Shown here piece after piece: positions 38,073-46,325 of a DNA stretch of 64,000 bases. The stretch's first letter is position 1; every line of letters begins with the position of its first letter. The stretch spans positions 1,984,001 through 2,048,000 of the forward strand of contig NZ_OX458329.1 of the NCBI RefSeq assembly GCF_949769255.1, given 5' to 3'. Source of the DNA: Mobiluncus massiliensis (GTDB lineage: Bacteria; Actinomycetota; Actinomycetes; Actinomycetales; Actinomycetaceae). Both the position numbers and the translations under genes were made by a program. The notes under the pieces were generated by a model. The model was not told the origin of the DNA, did not search any database, and saw only the letters and a program-made list of their open reading frames with translations.

Positions 38073-38114
38073 GTGAACAACTATGAAATGAAGAGAGAAA
38101 ATCTCACGGATTGA
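38073..38114 (+). CDS. 13-codon mini-ORF with a strong ribosome-binding site
   Basis: GTG at 38073 follows AAGGAGG with 8-9 bp spacing and opens 13 codons (MNNYEMKRENLTD) before TGA at 38112-38114. The SD is better than that of most genes here. It may be a leader peptide for the SLC13 gene 139 bp downstream, or the surviving 5' end of a deleted gene. Confidence 0.3.
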   Translation: MNNYEMKRENLTD

Positions 38115-38252
38115 CTAGAGGATAACCTGGACGTTTACCAAAAAAACCCCAAGAAAAGCCCTCCACCTGGTATTTGCTCCTTTAAAACTCATGTAGAATG
38201 TGCAAAGTCAGCTCAAGGCTGAGCCGATTAAACACGAAAGGCACGCGAAAGT

Positions 38253-39956
38253 ATGAGTGTGAAGGAAGTCCCTCCGGTCGACAAACACGATGTGGAGCAA
38301 TCTGAGGGCGAAAAGAAAATCTCAAAGGTCCGTTTGATTGGGCTTTTCGGTGGCGTCATCCTGGGTGCCATCGTTTACTTTTTAATTCCTCGTGACGCGG
38401 TGGACATCATTACGCAGTCCGTTGGCGCCGACGTCATCGAAGAAGAAGAAATGAATGTGGGCGCGGTGTACCTGGTCGCCGGTATCGCGGTCATGATGGC
38501 TATCTGGTGGATGACCGAAGCTATCTCGCTGGCGGCCACGGCAATGGTTCCGTTGGTGTTATTCCCGCTGCTGGGAGTCAATGACTACGCGGGTACCGCC
38601 GGATCCTATGCTTCGGACACGATTTACCTGTTCATGGGCGGGTTCATCCTGGCTATCGCCATGCAGCGCTGGCACTTTGACCGGCGCGTGGCGCTGGGTA
38701 TCGTCCGCATCGTCGGGGTCAAACCCCGCCGCCTGGTGCTGGGCTTCATGATTGCTACCGGGTTCATCTCGATGTGGGTGTCCAACACCGCAACCGCTGT
38801 GATGATGCTGCCCATCGGCCTGTCCGTGATTCAGCTATTTGAATCCGCCCAGGACAAGAACGCCGCCGTTGGTAAGGGCCTGGACGTGGAAGCCGCCTAC
38901 GGCGGAGCTATCCACGGTGGTGTCATGTCCGGTCTGTTGAACGAAGGCGACGACGTGGCTTCGACCACGGCGGAAAAGCACGGTATCAAGCGGTCCAACT
39001 TTGCTGTTGGTTTGATGCTGGCCATCGCCTACTCGGCCTCTATCGGCTCGCTGGCGACCCCCATCGGAACCCCGCCGAACACCCTTTTGAAGGCGTACAT
39101 GAGCGATACCCTGCACTACGACATCAACTTCGGCAAGTGGTTCCTGATGGGTCTGCCGATGGTGATTCTCTTTACGCTGTTCGCCTGGTGGATTTTGACC
39201 TACGTCATGTTCAAGCCGGAAATCGATGAAATCCCCGGCGGTAAGGAACTCATCAACGAGGAATACGCCAAGCTTGGGAAACTGCGCGGCGGCGAACTGT
39301 TGGTTATGCTGCTGTTCCTCCTGGCCGTGTTCTGCTGGATTTTCGTGCCGCTGATTTTGAAGGCCACCGGCATCGAAGGCCCGAAGAAGCTCGACGCTAT
39401 CGTGGCGATGAGCGTGGCGGTGCTACTGTTCATCATCCCTGGCAAGAAGAACGGGGAACGTCTGGTGACCTGGAACGAAGCCAAGACGATTCCGTGGGAC
39501 ATCCTGTTGCTGTTCGGCGGCGGTCTGTCGCTGTCCAAGCAGTTCCAGCACACCGGCTTGTCTAACTACATCGGTGAGATGGTGAAGGGACTCGCGGGAG
39601 CTCCCATTGTGATTATCGTCCTGGCTGTGGCCGCTCTGGTGCTGGCGCTGACCGAGTTGACCTCGAACACCGCTACCGCGGCCGCGTTCCTGCCGATTAT
39701 CGGCGGCGTGGCTACGGGTATCGGCCTGGAAGGCCCGAACGTGATGATTCTGACGATTCCGGCCGCTTTGGCGGCAACCTGCGCGTTCATGCTCCCGGTC
39801 GCGACCCCGCCAAACGCTATCGCTTACGGTTCTGGGTACCTCAAGATTGCGGACATGATCAAGGGTGGTTTCATCATCGCCCTGGTGGGCTTGGTGTTGA
39901 TTACCATCACCGTGTTCGCCCTGGCTATCCCCATCTTCGGTTTGGCTCTGCCATAA
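38253..39956 (+). CDS. SLC13/DASS family anion (dicarboxylate) transporter
   Basis: A 567-residue multi-pass carrier that probably imports or exchanges di- or tricarboxylates or related anions with sodium. About 12 hydrophobic segments follow a ~30-residue basic N-terminus. The two family SNT signatures are visible: MWVSNTATAVMMLPIG in the first half and LTSNTATAAAFLPI in the second. The paired loops IGTPPNTL and ATPPNAIAYG are also present. In an anaerobe with a 2-oxoacid oxidoreductase nearby, a C4-dicarboxylate substrate is plausible but unproven. ATG at 38253 has AAAGG upstream. Confidence 0.88.
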   Translation: MSVKEVPPVDKHDVEQSEGEKKISKVRLIGLFGGVILGAIVYFLIPRDAVDIITQSVGADVIEEEEMNVGAVYLVAGIAVMMAIWWMTEAISLAATAMVPLVLFPLLGVNDYAGTAGSYASDTIYLFMGGFILAIAMQRWHFDRRVALGIVRIVGVKPRRLVLGFMIATGFISMWVSNTATAVMMLPIGLSVIQLFESAQDKNAAVGKGLDVEAAYGGAIHGGVMSGLLNEGDDVASTTAEKHGIKRSNFAVGLMLAIAYSASIGSLATPIGTPPNTLLKAYMSDTLHYDINFGKWFLMGLPMVILFTLFAWWILTYVMFKPEIDEIPGGKELINEEYAKLGKLRGGELLVMLLFLLAVFCWIFVPLILKATGIEGPKKLDAIVAMSVAVLLFIIPGKKNGERLVTWNEAKTIPWDILLLFGGGLSLSKQFQHTGLSNYIGEMVKGLAGAPIVIIVLAVAALVLALTELTSNTATAAAFLPIIGGVATGIGLEGPNVMILTIPAALAATCAFMLPVATPPNAIAYGSGYLKIADMIKGGFIIALVGLVLITITVFALAIPIFGLALP

Positions 39957-39977
39957 ACGATTACTAGTTACAAACGT

Positions 39978-40015
39978 GTCGGTCGGCGGGTTTCCTGCCG
40001 GCCGACAGGTTTTTA
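39978..40015. terminator. Intrinsic terminator between convergent genes
   Basis: A 13-bp stem with two G-T wobbles, GTCGGTCGGCGGG (39978-39990) with CCTGCCGGCCGAC (39994-40006), is followed by AGGTTTTTAA. It serves the SLC13 gene and may act for the convergent gene too. Confidence 0.85.
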
Positions 40016-41158
40016 ATCGTGCCAGCCCGGTGCAGTGCGGGGGTGTGGGGGAGGATCGCTGAGGCGCGCCAGGAAAGCCTCCAGCGGACCCTTGCCGAAC
40101 CGTAACCGCCACAGGCTCGCGGCCAGCAGGAAAACCACAATCATGATGATGAGGGAGGGGATGAGCCCGGGATACCCGAACAGACGGAACGTAATCGCGT
40201 GCCAGATGACGTGGAGGGTATAGGTGGTCAGCGCCATCGAGCCCAACGCCGCCACCGGAGACAAAAACCGGTTGAAAGTCGGCCCTGCCAGCAATGTCAG
40301 GGAAGTCAGTCCCACGCACCAAGCCGTATTTGCCACCGTCTCCGCTACGGAATCAGTATGCGGAGCGATATAGATCAGGGTTTGATACCAAAACTGGGCC
40401 GGGGTGGGGTTGGCGATAGACAGGGTGTCTTGACTGAGAATGACCCCGGAAACCCGTCCCAAACGCAGGGAGTCAACGGCGGTGCCGACCCCGAAAATCA
40501 CGAAAGCCACACCGAGCCCGACGCCCGCACCGTACTTCTGCAGTCGACGCGACTGCGGGGTCGCCCTCGCCCAACCCAAACGCCACAGAACCAGCCCGGT
40601 GAGCACATAGATGAGGAACGTGGGCATCTGATAGTCATTGAGTCCCAAGACCACGCCGATTTCGGAGGGTAAAAACAGCAAATTGAGATAGTGCCACAGC
40701 GGAATACCCACCACCAGCAACAGTCCGATGACCCACAGCAGTCCCGGAACGGACAGGCCCGAGAGGGCCAGCACACAAACCATCCACACCCCGTAGTTAT
40801 CGAGAATCAGCAGGATACGGGTGTTAAAGAGGCTGAGCAGGGCAGCGATGAGGATTAAGACAGCGGCACGCACCAGGATCTTTTCACTGTAATAGCGACG
40901 CGACAGTGCGGGAGAGCCGGCAAAACGCCGCGCCAGACGGTCTTGCATGATGCCCAGTGAAACCCCCGCGAGCAGTGCAAAGAGCGGGGCGGAACGTCCG
41001 TGAGACAAAGCCATCACGCCAGAGACGGGACCTTGTACCGAAACCCACATATGCGCCGTGAACATGCCCAAAATGGCTAGGCCGCGAGCCATGTCCAAGC
41101 CGACGACTCGACCGGTCAGGGCCGGGCGCCCCAGCAGCCGCTGCGCAAAATCCGTCAC
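40013..41158 (-). CDS. Multi-pass membrane protein of the HGSNAT/DUF1624-DUF418 type
   Basis: A 381-residue protein with roughly ten membrane helices. The N-terminal motif GRVVGLDMARGLAILGMFTAHM is typical of heparan-alpha-glucosaminide N-acetyltransferase-like (DUF1624) and DUF418 proteins. The C-terminus carries LRFGKGPLEAFLARLS, the DUF418 signature. Related proteins may transfer acyl groups to envelope sugars, but bacterial substrates are poorly known. It starts GTG at 41158. It stands alone by spacing. Confidence 0.75.
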   Translation of the reverse strand: MTDFAQRLLGRPALTGRVVGLDMARGLAILGMFTAHMWVSVQGPVSGVMALSHGRSAPLFALLAGVSLGIMQDRLARRFAGSPALSRRYYSEKILVRAAVLILIAALLSLFNTRILLILDNYGVWMVCVLALSGLSVPGLLWVIGLLLVVGIPLWHYLNLLFLPSEIGVVLGLNDYQMPTFLIYVLTGLVLWRLGWARATPQSRRLQKYGAGVGLGVAFVIFGVGTAVDSLRLGRVSGVILSQDTLSIANPTPAQFWYQTLIYIAPHTDSVAETVANTAWCVGLTSLTLLAGPTFNRFLSPVAALGSMALTTYTLHVIWHAITFRLFGYPGLIPSLIIMIVVFLLAASLWRLRFGKGPLEAFLARLSDPPPHPRTAPGWHD

Positions 41159-41263
41159 AGAGGCAGTTTAGCTGACTTGGGGAGTGGAACTGATATTGCC
41201 GGAAATCACGTTTCATTCAAAACAATTTTGTCAAAGCATGGTGGGAATTTGTAAAACATTTGG

Positions 41264-41941
41264 TTAAACCGGTGGTGTCTGGTCCAGACCCAAACGGATT
41301 ATCTGCATGGTCAATTCTCCGCGGCGCATACCAAGTTTGGCGAGGGCACATTTTACGTACGTACTCACGGTATTTATGGACAGTCCGGTTTCGGCCGCGA
41401 TTTCTTTGTTGGAGTAAGCCTTGCCTATGAGTTGAACGACTTGGCGTAAATGCTGGGGTAGAGCATCGATTTGGGATTGCAGCTGCAGGTTAGCAGGTTG
41501 AGGATTGGTGGACACGAAATAGTCCATAACCATCGATAACGGCTTGTTATCCAGGGCGTTCCCGCCTCTGGACACCCGTTTAATGGCCTCACCAATCTCG
41601 CGGAACTCAGTCTCTTTGGTCAGAAATCCTTTCGCTCCGGCTGTTAAGGCCGCACGTAGCATATCGGGACGTTCAAAAGCGGTCAGCATAATAATCCGTT
41701 CGTCCGGATTGCGTGTCAGCGCGGATGTAACCGTTTCAATACCACTCATCCCCGGCATGGCCACATCTAATAGCACCACATCGTGATTTGTGTTCTCAAT
41801 GAGATTCATCACCTCGAGACCGTTCCCGGCCTTGCCGACGATTGTTATGTAATCCAAACTGTTCAGGAGGATGCTCATCTCGTGCATATAAAGCTCATCA
41901 TCATCTGCAAAAATGACCCTAATAACTTCCTGTCCGCTCAC
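41264..41941 (-). CDS. NarL/LuxR-family response regulator
   Basis: A 225-residue regulator. The receiver domain (about 1-125) has acidic pocket DDD (13-15), phosphoacceptor Asp59 in VVLLDVAMPGMSG, the conserved Thr in IIMLTAF and Lys in GFLTKETE. The C-terminal LuxR-type HTH contains IGKAYSNKEIAAETGLSINTVSTYVKCALAKLGM, typical DNA-binding helices. I chose GTG at 41941, which overlaps the kinase stop as GTGA; the longer frame to 41986 is inside the kinase gene. It forms a two-component pair with the upstream kinase and a 45-aa peptide gene. Target promoters are unknown; the divergent gene at 43409 is an obvious candidate. Confidence 0.93.
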   Translation of the reverse strand: MSGQEVIRVIFADDDELYMHEMSILLNSLDYITIVGKAGNGLEVMNLIENTNHDVVLLDVAMPGMSGIETVTSALTRNPDERIIMLTAFERPDMLRAALTAGAKGFLTKETEFREIGEAIKRVSRGGNALDNKPLSMVMDYFVSTNPQPANLQLQSQIDALPQHLRQVVQLIGKAYSNKEIAAETGLSINTVSTYVKCALAKLGMRRGELTMQIIRLGLDQTPPV

Positions 41942-43086
41942 TTTGTCACTTCCATCTCGAGAGGGATGGTGATGTGTAACACCCAATGCTCCCCGGTCTG
42001 TCCCGCCTCGAGGACACCACCTGAAATATGAAGTTGCTCCCCCAAAAGTTTCAAACCCCTGCCGCTGCTCAACACCGGATTGGCAGAGAAAGAACTAATT
42101 GAATTCATCATCGTGAAATCTACTATCCCCTCCGTATCGTCAACCTCAATAGACACACGACACGGCTTTTCGGGGTTGCCGTACTTTATCAAGTTCGTTA
42201 GGGCTTCACGGACACATTCACGCAACAAGCTGGTGACGGCGGTACTCAGTGTGCCGAGGTTCTCAGCGTCGGTGTCGATTTCTACGTTGAAGCCAAATCC
42301 CGTCGCGACGTCTCTAACCGTATCTAACGAGGTGGCGAGGGGCGTGCGGGTTGCTTTCAGTGTAGGGTTTTGTCCCAGCACACTTAATGTTCTTCGCAGT
42401 TCGCTGAGGGCTCGCACAGACTCTCCATGCAGCAACTCCAAGCGTAGTCGGGTTTCCTCACTTGTTTCGGGGGAATCCTTAGCATCTTCCAATAGTTTGG
42501 CCGACAGGGTTGTCAATCGGGAGAGCGTTCCTGCCGTATAGTTGTGCAACTCTGCTGACAATTCCTGCTTGGTCTGTAATTGAGCTAATTCGTAACGGTG
42601 TTGTTCCATCACCGAATGTATGTTCAGTCGCAGATTTTCTTCGATGTACTGGCGCAGCACAAAACCTGCCCCGAAAGCAAAAAGCAGGAGCAAGGCGTAA
42701 AAAATGCTGGCAATCGTATTGTATTTACCAGCAAAACCAATCAATATCGCGAGTGAACTGACGAGCGTTGCAATCAAGCTCTGCTTCCACCAGCCGTGCC
42801 AAGACCAGTCAAAAATCACCGGAATCGTCAAGTACACCACCAGACCAAATTCAACCGTGGGTACCACATTCATAGCAACGACTGCAGCAATAAAAACCCA
42901 TCCACCTACGCGAGGGAAAAATATGTAGCCAAAGAAAACTACGAATCCGATTAGTTCACCTAAAACACTCCAGGGGTTGTCACGAATTCGGGTAATGCTG
43001 AAGTCAAGAACAACACCAAGGAGTAGCACAGCTAAAAGAATCTTATTCCTGGAAATCCAGGGTAAACAAGGTTTTGTAAGGTGCAA
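41938..43086 (-). CDS. Membrane sensor histidine kinase, HisKA_3-like
   Basis: A 382-residue kinase. Five or so N-terminal helices (about 14-145) form a sensor with little outside domain, as in peptide- or envelope-sensing kinases. The phosphoacceptor is His181 in SAELHNYTAGTLSRL. The HATPase region has the N-box ECVREALTNLIKYGNP (about 290) and the G-box SSGRGLKLLGEQL (about 345). TTG at 43086 is preceded by GGGAGGGAAG at good spacing. It lies 25 bp downstream of a small peptide gene on the same strand and overlaps its regulator by 4 bp. GC content is visibly lower than in the neighbouring operons. Confidence 0.9.
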   Translation of the reverse strand: MHLTKPCLPWISRNKILLAVLLLGVVLDFSITRIRDNPWSVLGELIGFVVFFGYIFFPRVGGWVFIAAVVAMNVVPTVEFGLVVYLTIPVIFDWSWHGWWKQSLIATLVSSLAILIGFAGKYNTIASIFYALLLLFAFGAGFVLRQYIEENLRLNIHSVMEQHRYELAQLQTKQELSAELHNYTAGTLSRLTTLSAKLLEDAKDSPETSEETRLRLELLHGESVRALSELRRTLSVLGQNPTLKATRTPLATSLDTVRDVATGFGFNVEIDTDAENLGTLSTAVTSLLRECVREALTNLIKYGNPEKPCRVSIEVDDTEGIVDFTMMNSISSFSANPVLSSGRGLKLLGEQLHISGGVLEAGQTGEHWVLHITIPLEMEVTK

Positions 43087-43111
43087 ACTTCCCTCCCCAT
43101 AATGCTTAGAC

Positions 43112-43249
43112 TCAGCATAGCTGGGGAATGATGTCGCAGATTGTGATTTCAGAGTGTTCCTCGGCGATTAAGTCGCTGTGCGGCAGACAGGCTCTGAGAG
43201 TCAGACCCACGGTGCTTAAAAAAGCAATTTGAACAGCACTAATACGCAT
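43112..43249 (-). CDS. 45-residue peptide gene upstream of the sensor kinase
   Basis: A small ORF missed by length filters. ATG at 43249 is preceded by AGGAGG with a 5-bp spacer, the best SD of the area, and TGA is at 43112-43114. The peptide has a basic start and a hydrophobic stretch (MRISAVQIAFLSTVGLTL), a Cys at 21, an acidic middle (SDLIAEEHSE) and the tail ITICDIIPQLC ending on a cysteine. Only 25 bp separate it from the kinase start. A secreted or modified signalling peptide read by the adjacent kinase is an attractive inference, but there is no AgrB-like processing gene or ABC exporter in the window. It could instead be a leader peptide or membrane regulator. Confidence 0.6.
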   Translation of the reverse strand: MRISAVQIAFLSTVGLTLRACLPHSDLIAEEHSEITICDIIPQLC

Positions 43250-43408
43250 CAAAGCCTCCTCGTAAAGACGTTTAAGCGCACTCTATCGGAATCGTCTCTA
43301 AGGTGGAATACCCCAATTTTGGGATATTTTCACGACTGCAGTTTTGCCCTAGTGTGGGAAGCGACGGTCAAATCGACCACAAATTCGGGTGAAAAGAGGG
43401 GCTTTGTG

Positions 43409-44047
43409 ATGATTAATGTTGGTTCGTTCCAAGGGATGTCGATGCCTAATGTCAGTCCTCACGTTTCGACCGCGCAAGGCTTTCAGAAATCGATGGAAAC
43501 GACCTCATCAGTGACTGTTTCCCCAGGTGGGGAGGAAGCCTGGGGAACTAAGGTCGATTTGAGCTATATGTTTGACAAGCTCGAGAAACACGGTTTTATC
43601 AATGCGGATGAGAGGGCCTATTTGACACAGAAAGTTACCGATCGCAGCCAAATTTATAAGGCTGTCTCTGATTTGAAGGGGCCTGGTTTGGCGGCCAATG
43701 CAGCATACAAAATGCAGGAAGGTGTTTTGCTGCCTAACGGTGTTTTAACTTTGACAAATGACCGAAGGACTGTGCAGCGTTTGGCTCAGTTGACGCGTTA
43801 CGAAGTTCAAACCATTGAGGCCGCGCAGGGGTCGGATATGGGCATCGGTCAAATCGGGATGTTAGCAACAACTGTTGCATTGTCGAAGGAAAAAGGCATC
43901 ATCAGCGGCGAGCTAGGCTTGAAAGATTTTAATATGCTGAAAAACTGGTTCAAAGAAAACGGTAAACCCGGAAGCCGCGAGTTCATCGAAACCCAGGAAA
44001 TGCTCAGTAAGCTCTATGACCTTCTAGCCAGCAAAGACAAGCATTAG
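43409..44047 (+). CDS. Unrecognised 212-residue protein divergent from the two-component operon
   Basis: I do not recognise a family. From ATG 43409 (AGAGGGG about 8-10 bases upstream) the protein is soluble and mainly helical by composition, with no signal peptide or membrane helix. Residues 1-40 are Ser/Met/Val-rich (MINVGSFQGMSMPNVSP). The C-terminal half is charged and ends ASKDKH. The gene is less GC-rich than the conserved blocks and has no homologous neighbour, suggesting lineage-specific or acquired origin. A longer frame from 43229 covers the divergent promoter and is not preferred. The 43250-43408 gap contains CCCAA-TT-TTGGG near 43312, a possible operator. Confidence 0.65.
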   Translation: MINVGSFQGMSMPNVSPHVSTAQGFQKSMETTSSVTVSPGGEEAWGTKVDLSYMFDKLEKHGFINADERAYLTQKVTDRSQIYKAVSDLKGPGLAANAAYKMQEGVLLPNGVLTLTNDRRTVQRLAQLTRYEVQTIEAAQGSDMGIGQIGMLATTVALSKEKGIISGELGLKDFNMLKNWFKENGKPGSREFIETQEMLSKLYDLLASKDKH

Positions 44048-44199
44048 GTAGCACACTTATACTCATCTCTCTAGGCTTCGATTCCAGTTCAAATTGGTGT
44101 TCATCAGCAATTATAGAGGCATCAGAAACTGCTTGAACTGTTAGTCTGTGAACGCCGGCGTTGTATTGCCGGGTGCGTCACCAAGACACCTAGGAATAC

Positions 44200-45483
44200 C
44201 TATGACCCGGAAATCTGGAAACGAAGCTTTTCCGGTGGGTCGGGGTGCAACCAGATGGGAGGAATTTCCATCATGGTGTGTGCCCCTGACCAGCCAGCTT
44301 GCCCGGCCCGGTAAGCCGCCCGGGCCGCCGCCACCATGACGTAGGCGGTGAACTCGGGGTTGTCGTCCATGTCGATTTCCAACTTGATTTGTTCGTTGAC
44401 GCCTTGGGAAGTCGAGGCGCGCGACAAAACCAGCCCCGCGTGGGTCAGCCGCGAGTGGAACTCGCGCATTTCGTCGGGGCTCAAGAACGTGACCTGGGTG
44501 TCGTAGTCGGCGAACCAGCCCGGCATTTCCATGATTTCCTCACGCAGCTGTTCCTTGTCGTAGGCCGGGTCAGCCACCACGTAGCACTCCATATAGTGCA
44601 GGGCTTTGCGGGAATCATCGTAGATAGGTTCCCCATTCAATACCGCTGTGAGGGGATCCTCTTTGGGCACCTGGTAAGCCACCGCGTCCAACACACCCTC
44701 GAAGGTGCGGATTGCGTTGGACCACTGCATAGAAATACCGCGCCCCCAAAATGTGTAGGTTTTCGTTTTCGGGAACAGGGAGTCTGAGATAATCCGGAAC
44801 ATTGACATCAGTCCGGGTTCCCACCCCACCGCGCACAAAGACACGTGTTTGGTGGATTGCCCCACCTGGTCCACCGCCGCGAAATAGTCGGGGAAAGCCT
44901 GGTAGACGGGTTGAAAAACGGGTTCTTTGATGAACGCGGGCAGCATCATGCCCGAGACTTCATGAATGCCCTCATCGAGGTTTTCCTCCTCTGACGTGGC
45001 GGGAGCCGCGTTTGTGTCCGGCGACGTGTCTGGCGTCACCGCAGACGCATCAGCCGCTTGCTCCACGCCCGCCGCGGCGTCACGAGCCGCCTGACGCTGG
45101 GCGATGTCTTTCGCCATCCGTTCCAGTTCCTCCAGGCGGAGCTGGCGTTTCGCTTCGACTTCCTCGGCGGTGGGCGGCGTGCCGCGCAAGGGGTGGGAGT
45201 CTACTGTGTGGAAGTATTGGGCCAGTTGCGGGGTTTCTTGCTGCAGTTTCGTCCCCAGGGTGTCACAGATAATGACGACATCGATACGGTCGGCGAACTC
45301 TGCCACCTTGTCGGTGGGGTAAACCTTGGCATAGGAATTTTGGAGTTTTTGCGGGTCGCGCTTGGAAAAAATCGCCACCAGTTCCATGTCGCGGCACTTG
45401 CCGACCGCTTTGGCAGCTGCCTTGCCGTAGTTGCCGAATCCGACCACACCGACGCGAATACGAGTGTCTTCTTGCTGTGTCAT
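44200..45483 (-). CDS. ddh: meso-Diaminopimelate D-dehydrogenase with an internal insertion
   Basis: A 427-residue NADPH-dependent enzyme converting L-tetrahydrodipicolinate to meso-diaminopimelate in one step (lysine/cell-wall pathway). The Rossmann motif is VGVVGFGNYGKAAAKAV near residues 11-27. The conserved core follows with FHTVDSH, CAVGWEPGLMSMFR, TFWGRGISMQWSNAIR and FTAYVMVAAARAAYR. Typical Ddh is about 320-330 residues; the surplus lies mostly at about 98-190, a Glu/Lys/Ala-rich helix followed by an Ala/Thr/Asp low-complexity stretch, replacing a short loop. ATG at 45483 is the family-typical start; the open frame to 45681 has no support. It is divergent from the oxidoreductase operon. 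Confidence 0.88.
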   Translation of the reverse strand: MTQQEDTRIRVGVVGFGNYGKAAAKAVGKCRDMELVAIFSKRDPQKLQNSYAKVYPTDKVAEFADRIDVVIICDTLGTKLQQETPQLAQYFHTVDSHPLRGTPPTAEEVEAKRQLRLEELERMAKDIAQRQAARDAAAGVEQAADASAVTPDTSPDTNAAPATSEEENLDEGIHEVSGMMLPAFIKEPVFQPVYQAFPDYFAAVDQVGQSTKHVSLCAVGWEPGLMSMFRIISDSLFPKTKTYTFWGRGISMQWSNAIRTFEGVLDAVAYQVPKEDPLTAVLNGEPIYDDSRKALHYMECYVVADPAYDKEQLREEIMEMPGWFADYDTQVTFLSPDEMREFHSRLTHAGLVLSRASTSQGVNEQIKLEIDMDDNPEFTAYVMVAAARAAYRAGQAGWSGAHTMMEIPPIWLHPDPPEKLRFQISGS

Positions 45484-45692
45484 TGCTTGCCCCCATTGGC
45501 TCGTCCTTTTGATTACCTTAGCGTTAATTGGTGTGAAATAAGGGAGAATCGGGGGTGCTTCAAGTTTTAAGAAAGCCAGGACTGTCTTTAAATTCAAACC
45601 CAGTTCAATAGTTGCCAAAAATTGTTTATTGAGAAGTCTTGGAATTCTCCAGTTCGGAGGACAAAAACAGGAGAGCAACATAGGCTCGAAAC

Positions 45693-46259
45693 ATGGTTGA
45701 AATTCGAGTACACGGTCGCGGTGGTCAGGGTGTGGTCACCGCTTCCGATTTAATGGCTTACGCGGCTTTTGCTGACGGCCACCACGCCCAAGCCTTCCCG
45801 TCTTTCGGGTCGGAACGGACCGGCGCTCCCGTCGTGAGCTACTGCCGGATTGAAGATAAAGAAATTCGCTCCCGGGAACCCATCTTGGATCCCGATATTG
45901 TCATCGTCCAAGACCCGACCTTGCTGGCCATTATGGATCCGTTTTCGGGACTGAAAGACGACGGGTATGCGCTGGTTAACTCCCAAAAGACTGCCGCTGA
46001 ACTGGGCGTATCCGAGTTGGAGGCGAGGCTGCCGCGGGGTCACTTTATGGCGATGCCCGCCTCTGAAATCGCCCTGGAAAAGCTGGGGCGTCCCCTGCCG
46101 AACGCAGTATTGCTGGGCGGGTTGGCGGCTCTGACCGGGATTATCAAACTGGAATCAGTGGAGGACGCCATCCGCGGCAAGTTCAAAGGCAAAGTCGGCG
46201 ACTCCAACGTGGAGGCCGCCGCCGCGGCCTACGAATACGTGAAAGACAATATGGCCTGA
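45693..46259 (+). CDS. 2-oxoacid:ferredoxin oxidoreductase, gamma subunit
   Basis: A 188-residue gamma subunit of the PFOR/VOR superfamily. The signature VEIRVHGRGGQGVVTASDLMAYAAF is at residues 2-26, and PSFGSERTGAPVVSYCRI follows. This domain contributes to coenzyme A binding. It is the first of four genes that together make the heteromeric enzyme plus an electron adaptor. The upstream gap to ddh has an AT-rich promoter-sized region. Confidence 0.93.
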   Translation: MVEIRVHGRGGQGVVTASDLMAYAAFADGHHAQAFPSFGSERTGAPVVSYCRIEDKEIRSREPILDPDIVIVQDPTLLAIMDPFSGLKDDGYALVNSQKTAAELGVSELEARLPRGHFMAMPASEIALEKLGRPLPNAVLLGGLAALTGIIKLESVEDAIRGKFKGKVGDSNVEAAAAAYEYVKDNMA

Positions 46260-46325
46260 GAGACGCCAACGGTACCGGGACGGTGTGGTGCGCCCCGGAC
46301 TTCACACTAAAAGGAAGAAGAAACA

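Noticed and set aside
39423-40322. 299-codon minus-strand frame over the SLC13 gene end
   Set aside because: It crosses the terminator and both convergent genes; composition is that of an antisense shadow.
43229-43408. 60-residue N-terminal extension of the unknown 212-aa protein
   Set aside because: It overlaps the peptide-gene start and divergent promoter, lacks an SD, and a good SD precedes ATG 43409.
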